The notes under the pieces were generated by a model. It was not told the origin of the DNA and made no database searches. It saw only the letters and a program-made list of their open reading frames with translations. Shown piece by piece: positions 58,359-64,000 of a stretch of DNA of 64,000 bases. Source of the DNA: Cerioporus squamosus (Eukaryota > Basidiomycota > Agaricomycetes > Polyporales > Polyporaceae); assembly GCA_022592435.1 (NCBI GenBank), contig JABYQS010000040.1:124001-188000 (forward strand), read 5' to 3'. The stretch's first letter is position 1. Every line of letters begins with the position of its first letter. The translations under genes were made by a program, and so were the position numbers.

Positions 58359-60982
58359 ATGCCCGGCAGCTTCCACAGCTCTGCGAACGACACACCCAGT
58401 ACGTTCAAGCTGGGTGACTTCTGCATCGACGAGTACAGACCCGTCAGAGTTGTCGTTATCGGTGCTGGGTTCAGTGGTATCACCGCCGGCATCCGGTTCG
58501 TGCTTCTCCAGCATCTTCTGTGTCATAAAGTGTTGATTGACGACCCTCCTCACCAGCTTCCCTCAGAAGATTCCCAAGGTAGACCTCACAATCTATGAGA
58601 AGAGCGCCGGCGTAGGAGGCACCTGGTTCAACAACAGATACCCGTGAGTTGCACTGCGGGCTCATCGTGCCATGACAGATGACGAACCCCTCTCAGCGGA
58701 CTTGCGTGCGACATCCCCGCACACTGTGTACGTCGTACGGTTGCGTGCAAGCCCGCGTTATCTCACTGACTGCGCTCTCAGTACCAACTGACCTTCGAAG
58801 AGAAAGTGTGTTTTCCACGCTCCGAGCATCTCCGTTGATGCATTGACGCGTATCGCTCGCAGCGAGACTGGTCTGCCTTCTATGCACCAGGTTCCGAGAT
58901 CCGGGAGTACCTTCAGGGTATTGTCGACAAGTACAAGCTCATGCGATACATCAAACTCCGACACGAGATGGTACAGGCCAAGTACGACGAACCGAGCGGC
59001 AAGTGGCACCTCCGTATTCGCCGCCCGAACCCCGAGTCTGGAGAGCTCGAGGAGATCGAAGACGTCGCCGACGTCTTAGTGACCGCCTTCGGTGGTCTGA
59101 GTCGCTGGCGTATACCCGATATTGAGGGCATCAACGACTACAAGGGCGAGCTGCACCACAGTGCGGGGTTCGATCCGCTCGACAAGACGTGGCAGGAGGT
59201 CGCGGCGGCCTGGCACGACAAGAAGGTCGGGGTAATCGGAGTAGTGAGTTCCGGCCTTTCTATCGCGAGTCTTGCCGCTGATGTTGCCGTCTGCGCACGT
59301 CAATCAGGGTTCGAGCGCGCTGCAGCTCGTACCTGCGCTTCAGCCCCGCGTGACGAGACTCGTGAACTACGTGCGAGGCCAGACGTGGCTCGCTGTACCT
59401 TTCGCGTCCAACACCTTCGCAGATCTTCTTGGTCGCGACCCCGCAGCTGCCGAGGACTGTGAGTTATCTTGCGATTCGCGAGGGGTGAGAGCTGAACTCA
59501 GTTCGCAGTCACGTTCACGGAAGAGGAAAGGGAACGGTTCCGGACCGACCCCGAGTTCTACAGGAAGTTCCGGTACACGCTGGAGAGCGAAATCAATGTG
59601 AGAAGCCAGCGTTGTGGTGTGAATTCGTACCCGGTCTCACTCGGTAACCCTCCCACAGTCCCTCCATTCGTCGACGCTCCAGGGAACACCCATGCAACAG
59701 ATGGGACGGGAGTTATTCAGGAAGAACATGGAGAAGAAGCTTGCGAAGAAGCCCGAGATCCTAGAGAAGCGTGCGTACCTGTACCTGTGTGCTTTCACGC
59801 CGTTTGTCTCAACTGACTACGGTGCTCAGTCTTACCTGACTTCCCTGTCGCATGCAGGCGGCTAACTCCAGGGCCTGGGTATCTGGAAGCGTTGTGCGAG
59901 GATAACGTGAGTACTTGCGCCCGCCGCGCCTCTCGGATGGTGGGCCTCACATGGCGGCCTCTCTCACAGGTCGACTTCGTCTCCACGCCCATCAAGCGGT
60001 TCACGGAGAAGGGTATCGAGCTAGCTGACGGGACGCAGCATGAGCTCGACGTCGTGTTTTGTGCAACTGGTACTATTGCATCGGCCTGCCAGCTGTGCTA
60101 CTCAACTCATCTCTCCATTCGCGCAGGATATGATACGTCGTTCCAGATGCCTTTCGATATCATCGGCCGGAAAGGTGTCAAGCTCAACGAGAAGTGGAAT
60201 CCTCATCCGGTGCACTACCTCTCCGTCTGCGTTGAAGACTTCCCGAACATGTTCATGGCGCTCGGGCCGAACTCCGGCGTTGGCTCCGGTTCCCTGCTCG
60301 CCCTCATTGAGTTCGAGATTCTCTATGCCTGTCAGGCGGTCGCCAAGATGCAGCGCGAGCGGCTGAAGAGCATCGAGATCAAGGGCAAGGCACAACGGGA
60401 CTTCGACCAATATCTAGAGGTATGTGCTCCGATCTCACAAAGCTCGCCGTGTTCTCATGTCCTACTTCAGAACTATTTTCCGAAGGTAAAAACACCATTG
60501 TCAGACTCTGAGCATCCCTCGAGTCTCAGATACGCGTTTCCCAGTCTGTGTACAGCGCGAAATGCCGATCGTGGTACAAGGCCGGCAAGGAAGAGGGGCG
60601 GATTGTCGGGTTGTGGCCGGGTACGTCAGCCTCCGTGTACACTCGTAAGACATGCTGACCCATGCGCTTCTGCCTTCCAGGCTCCACTCTGCACGCACTC
60701 AAGAGTCTTGAGCACCCCCGCTGGGAGGATTACAACTATGAGCTCCTTGACCCGGTTGAGAACAGTATGTACTGGCTGGGTGATGGCCAGACCTACGCGG
60801 AGAAGACGTTGACCGGAGATCGTACGCCTCTTCACTCTTTCAACCTCGATGTCTTGCTCACTGCATGTTAGGCGCATGGTACCTCGCGGAAGACTACATT
60901 GATCGTCCTCCAGGTGAGTGGCAAAGCGGTTACTTCGAGTTCCATAACTGACCGCGAGCGAGCGATAGTCCCCACGGACTAG
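58359..60982 (+). CDS. Baeyer-Villiger-like flavin monooxygenase FMO-C
   Basis: Intact relative of FMO-B with the same exon plan of about 14 short exons. Motifs: VVVIGAGFSGI (FAD), GGTWFNNRYPGLACD (Baeyer-Villiger-type), YKGELHHSAGF (FMO-like, first Phe replaced by Tyr), and VIGV|GSSAL (NADPH). Also FPVACRRLTPGPGY, LDVVFCATG, FPNMFMALGPN and CRSWYKAGKEEGRIVGLWPG. It ends RPPVPTD at TAG 60982. All exons that I traced keep frame. It lies just right of the inverted duplication and next to an OMT relic, which repeats the OMT-beside-FMO theme. Substrate unknown; probably a soluble oxidative tailoring enzyme. Confidence 0.88.
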
Positions 60983-61875
60983 CTCAACGCCCTTCAGTTC
61001 GACGAGGATCGGAACTTCGCTCTCAATGTACACTAGTTTATTCAAGTTACGATTCCCGCTGTTGCCTGTCCCCCAAAACGGGATGCTCGACTGTCAAGGC
61101 GCACCCAATAAGTCTAGCCGCGCCCAGCTTTTAGCCTTCACGCTCGTTTTGTGCGTCCTATCCATATCATCTTCCTGGGAATCGATGAGCCCCTGGATTG
61201 AGGACTACCCCGCGCGACTGCTCTCCGGCCTGGCTAGACTTCTTCGACCTTAAAGTGATATCGTCGTGAATGCTCAGCATCATCTTCTAGTCCCCGCCTA
61301 CGCACGAGCTAATTTGCCACCAACGTAAGTCCAGCAGTCGCTCTTCCTCAGGACCGAACGTTAGCTCATGCGCGAGTGACGGTAGTCGACAATTGAGCGA
61401 CATAGTCGCTGAATTGAACGTCGTGCTTGCAGAGCCGCAGACGATAGCATCACACACAGCGCCAGCAGTCAGACAGTCAAGCACGCACTCGAGAAGATAT
61501 TCAGCTTGAAACAGATGAATACAAGTCATCTGTAGCTTCTCCGAAGCGGCGGCATAACAGTCGTCCGTTCAAGGTAACCCCACCTATCGCGCCGTTATAG
61601 CTCCCACGCGCGGCGAGGTGAAGAAGCAGATGTACTCCGCCCACATGCTCGTATGGTGACGAAGCTTCGGGATTTGGTTACCTCAACGACGCCCACTGTC
61701 ACAGCTGCTCATCAATGCGCAGGTCGAAGTAAGATCGAAGCGAGATCGAAGGACCATCTGTCGAGCTCCTGATGAACTCGCATGTGATCTCATCATACGC
61801 TCATGTTCTCGTCCTTCGCAGGTTGTATATCATTCTTCCGCGTCCCACCCTTCCTGACGGTCAAGACTGCCCACC
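60983..61875. other. Intergenic, no gene seen
   Basis: About 890 bp between FMO-C and the membrane-protein gene. Short ORFs only; no repeat found. Confidence 0.45.
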
Positions 61876-63446
61876 ATGCTGCGATCTCGGTCACCGCGGG
61901 GTCCCCTCCGAGTCGCCACCACGCTCTTTACTTCCTCCTTCCTCATCGCATCTATCTCTGCGACCTCACTTGTTAATGTTACAGTCGATGACACCTTCGG
62001 GAACTCGGAGGAGAACCTCAAGATTGTCTATCAACCGGTCGGTTCATGGAGTGCAGGTGTCGACTGCACCAATTGCGAAGCGCACCTCGACACGACACAA
62101 GTCTACAACGGGACATGGCACGACACCACGTACTTCTCGGATGACCCGCCTAGCAGCCCGTTGTCTGCGAGTCTGACGTTCGACGGTACGTGCACTTGCT
62201 CTTCCGTGATGGTGCTTTTCAGTGACCCTTCTCCAGGAGTGGCTATATACGTCTTCTGCATCGTCACCCGGTCGTCCACGAATCCATTCGGAAACTCCGA
62301 CATGACGTTCTATATGGACGGCGTCGAGGTGGACAGGTTCGTGCAGCCTCCAAACGGCGACCCTGCCTACCAATACAGCTTCCCCGTGTACGTGAACGAG
62401 TCCATCCCATCCGGGGGGCATACCTTCATGTTGGTGAACGGGCGTGCCGGCGGGCAGACAGCGCTTACGCTCCTCGACTACATCGTCTTCTCGTGAGTTT
62501 TAACACACATCTTTCGTGAAATACTCGTCTCAACCGATGTATGTACCATGGTAGACGCGATGCCGCCGACGACCTCAGTTCCAGCATCATACCCTCCCCT
62601 TCCTCCATGCCCCCGTCGACCGCCCATTCCTCAGTCGGACCCTCTCCTTCATCCATTCCCTTGTCGACTGGCACTTCCTCGAGCTCATCCTCTCCTTCGT
62701 CTATGAGCTCGTCAGGTGCCACCTTCTCAAACAGCGGGAACCACTCCCACAGCTCCCTGAATACCGCCGCCATAGCAGGCATTACCGCGGCAGCAGTGCT
62801 CATTGTCGTTTTTACGGCCGGAGTCCTCGCATACTGCGTCTGGAGAAGGCGCAGGAGCCGGACGTATGAGCAGGGCTGGATAGACAAGGACGGCAACGTC
62901 TCCGGCGCACATCACCCGGCGGCAGTTGCGCCTGCGCGATCGTCCTTCTTTCCCGATCCCTACTTGGTCTCTCTATCCCCAGCAAGCACAGAATCGCGCA
63001 AAGGCGCACCTCTTTCAGCATCGACGCTTACGCATAGCCAGGAGAGTTCGTACCCCACTCCAACCACGCTCAGGGGCAACGTCCCCTTTCTCACAGCTAC
63101 CCCGAGCTCCCCATCGTCGGGGACTGCGTACGACATCTCGCCCGCAGCGTACATGTCGTCCCAGCCTGTTCCTAGGGAGGGGCCGTGGACGACTGCTGCA
63201 GCGTTCTCAGAGCGCCCCGCGAGGGGAGAGGACGCGAATCCGGGGAATCATGATGGACACAGACTTCGAGATGGCGGCGGATCCACCGGGCGCCGTTATG
63301 AGGGTACGATCCTCTCGCGCCCTGTAGGCGCATTTGCAATCGACAGGAACGCGGGAGAGGGCACGGAGGTTGGGGAGGAAGGCCCGCCCAGCTATGCGGC
63401 TGCGGTCACCGCTGGCCATCACAGTGCAAATCTGCCTGTCAGCTAG
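61876..63446 (+). CDS. Single-pass cell-surface membrane protein with PPSY tail
   Basis: Three exons with introns near 62187-62235 and 62493-62554, about 490 residues. Signal peptide (LFTSSFLIASISATS), then an ectodomain of about 190 residues with the look of a galactose-binding-like beta fold (VTVDDTFGN, GTWHDTTY, FDGVAIYVFCI, LDYIVFS) and a few N-glycosylation sites. A Ser/Pro-rich stalk follows, then one transmembrane helix (IAGITAAAVLIVVFTAGVLAYCVW) with a positive stop (RRRRSR). A cytosolic tail of about 190 residues ends near GPPSYAAAV. PPxY is a possible WW-domain (Nedd4-type ligase) docking motif. Many basidiomycetes have such proteins; the function is not known to me. Confidence 0.8.
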
Positions 63447-63682
63447 TCGCATATAGTTTCTGTTGTTCCGACGATAAACGTCGAATATCTCGCAGGCAGT
63501 TGAACCCACTTTTTGCACGCTGTATCAGAAAACATCTGTTCGACCAAGTAGTGCTGGTACATCTGGAGAAGAGGGAGTGCGTATCCAGACGGGATACAAG
63601 TACATCGTGCCAGGTTGTTGAGAACCCAGCAACGCGTCGCGGGGTCAAGGTAGGACTCCCTCGCATGATATCGATGCGCTGT

Positions 63683-64000
63683 TCAAGCTCCAACGGGCGA
63701 GAGCGTAGTGTACGCCCACAGCGAGCCCGTCGCGCGCGTGACGTTCGAGATCTGCCAGCCCGACGCCGCCGCGAGGTCCGTGAACTCGCGCAGCGTGCGC
63801 TCCTTCCCGCCCAGCGTGGTCATCATCTGCCCGCGCGCGTGGTTAGCATCAGCACCCAGCATGCAGAGCGAAGCGAAAACGCACAGTGATATCAAAGTTG
63901 TACGAGGACGCGTATGCCTTGCCGAGGTTCGGGAGCAGCGGCGAGTCCGCGGGGACGAGCGCGGACTCGTTCTCGTCGCGGCACGCGAGGGGCAGGATCT
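63683..64000 (-). CDS. O-methyltransferase OMT5, 3' end only
   Basis: The last two exons of a minus-strand OMT that continues past the window edge. The penultimate exon reads ILPLACRDENESALVPADSP, then LLPNLGKAYASSYNFDIT. After a 58-nt intron the last exon is MTTLGGKERTLREF, ASGWQISNVTRATGSLWAYT, ending TLSPVGA at a stop near 63683. It differs clearly from OMT3/OMT4, and the relic at 56982-57161 is its nearest match here. The catalytic part lies outside the window. Confidence 0.9.
   Translation of the reverse strand, partial: RSCPSRAATRTSPRSSPRTRRCSRTSARHTRPRTTLISLCVFASLCMLGADANHARGQMMTTLGGKERTLREFTDLAAASGWQISNVTRATGSLWAYTTLSPVGA

Overview
The window looks like nuclear DNA of an Agaricomycete (mushroom-forming basidiomycete). 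It is GC-rich. Its genes are cut by many GT..AG introns of about 50-70 nt. It carries F-box/leucine-rich genes, Ser/Thr-rich GPI-anchored proteins, a CFEM protein and the tail of a transposase type I associate with Agaricomycetes. All calls were made by reading and translating the sequence by eye; no database search was run. I see no tRNA, rRNA or CRISPR array.

Layout. 0-1.6 kb: 3' part of an O-methyltransferase (OMT1, +). 1.8-5.9 kb: two F-box genes (-). 6.4-10 kb: a possible small secreted protein, a deaminase-like gene (DA1, +) and a GPI-anchored Ser/Thr-rich protein. 10-14.4 kb: gene-free stretch with a 164-bp tandem duplication. 14.4-17 kb: RhoGAP gene. 17-19.4 kb: belt of simple repeats. 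19.4-20.3 kb: CFEM gene (-). 21.9-22.9 kb: transposase relic. 24-25.6 kb: second deaminase-like gene (DA2, +). 27.7-29.2 kb: cysteine-desulfurase-like PLP enzyme. 29.9-33.1 kb: tandem pair of a fungal family I cannot name. 33.2-35.3 kb: OMT2 (-). 35.9-38.1 kb: F-box-like relic and a damaged GPI-protein gene. 39.2-56.8 kb: a large inverted duplication. Each roughly 3.25-kb arm carries a near-identical OMT (OMT3 and OMT4). The 11.1-kb spacer holds two flavin monooxygenase genes (FMO-A broken, FMO-B intact), a truncated F-box copy and a bestrophin-type channel gene. 57 kb: OMT relic. 58.4-61 kb: FMO-C. 61.9-63.4 kb: single-pass membrane protein. 63.7-64 kb: 3' end of OMT5 (-).

How the parts fit. 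The right half is a cluster of tailoring enzymes. It has OMT2, OMT3, OMT4, OMT5, an OMT relic and three Baeyer-Villiger-like FMOs, with OMT1 at the far left edge. No polyketide synthase, NRPS, terpene synthase or P450 is visible, so any pathway core would lie outside or does not exist. The cluster has grown by duplication and decayed in places: FMO-A has at least five frameshifts and OMT3 one, while OMT4, FMO-B and FMO-C read cleanly.

The least expected result is DA1 and DA2. Outwardly unrelated, they share the same HxE-x23-[PA]CYxC zinc-site pattern of the cytidine-deaminase fold and an intron at the same place and phase. I read them as diverged paralogues of a fungal deaminase-like family.
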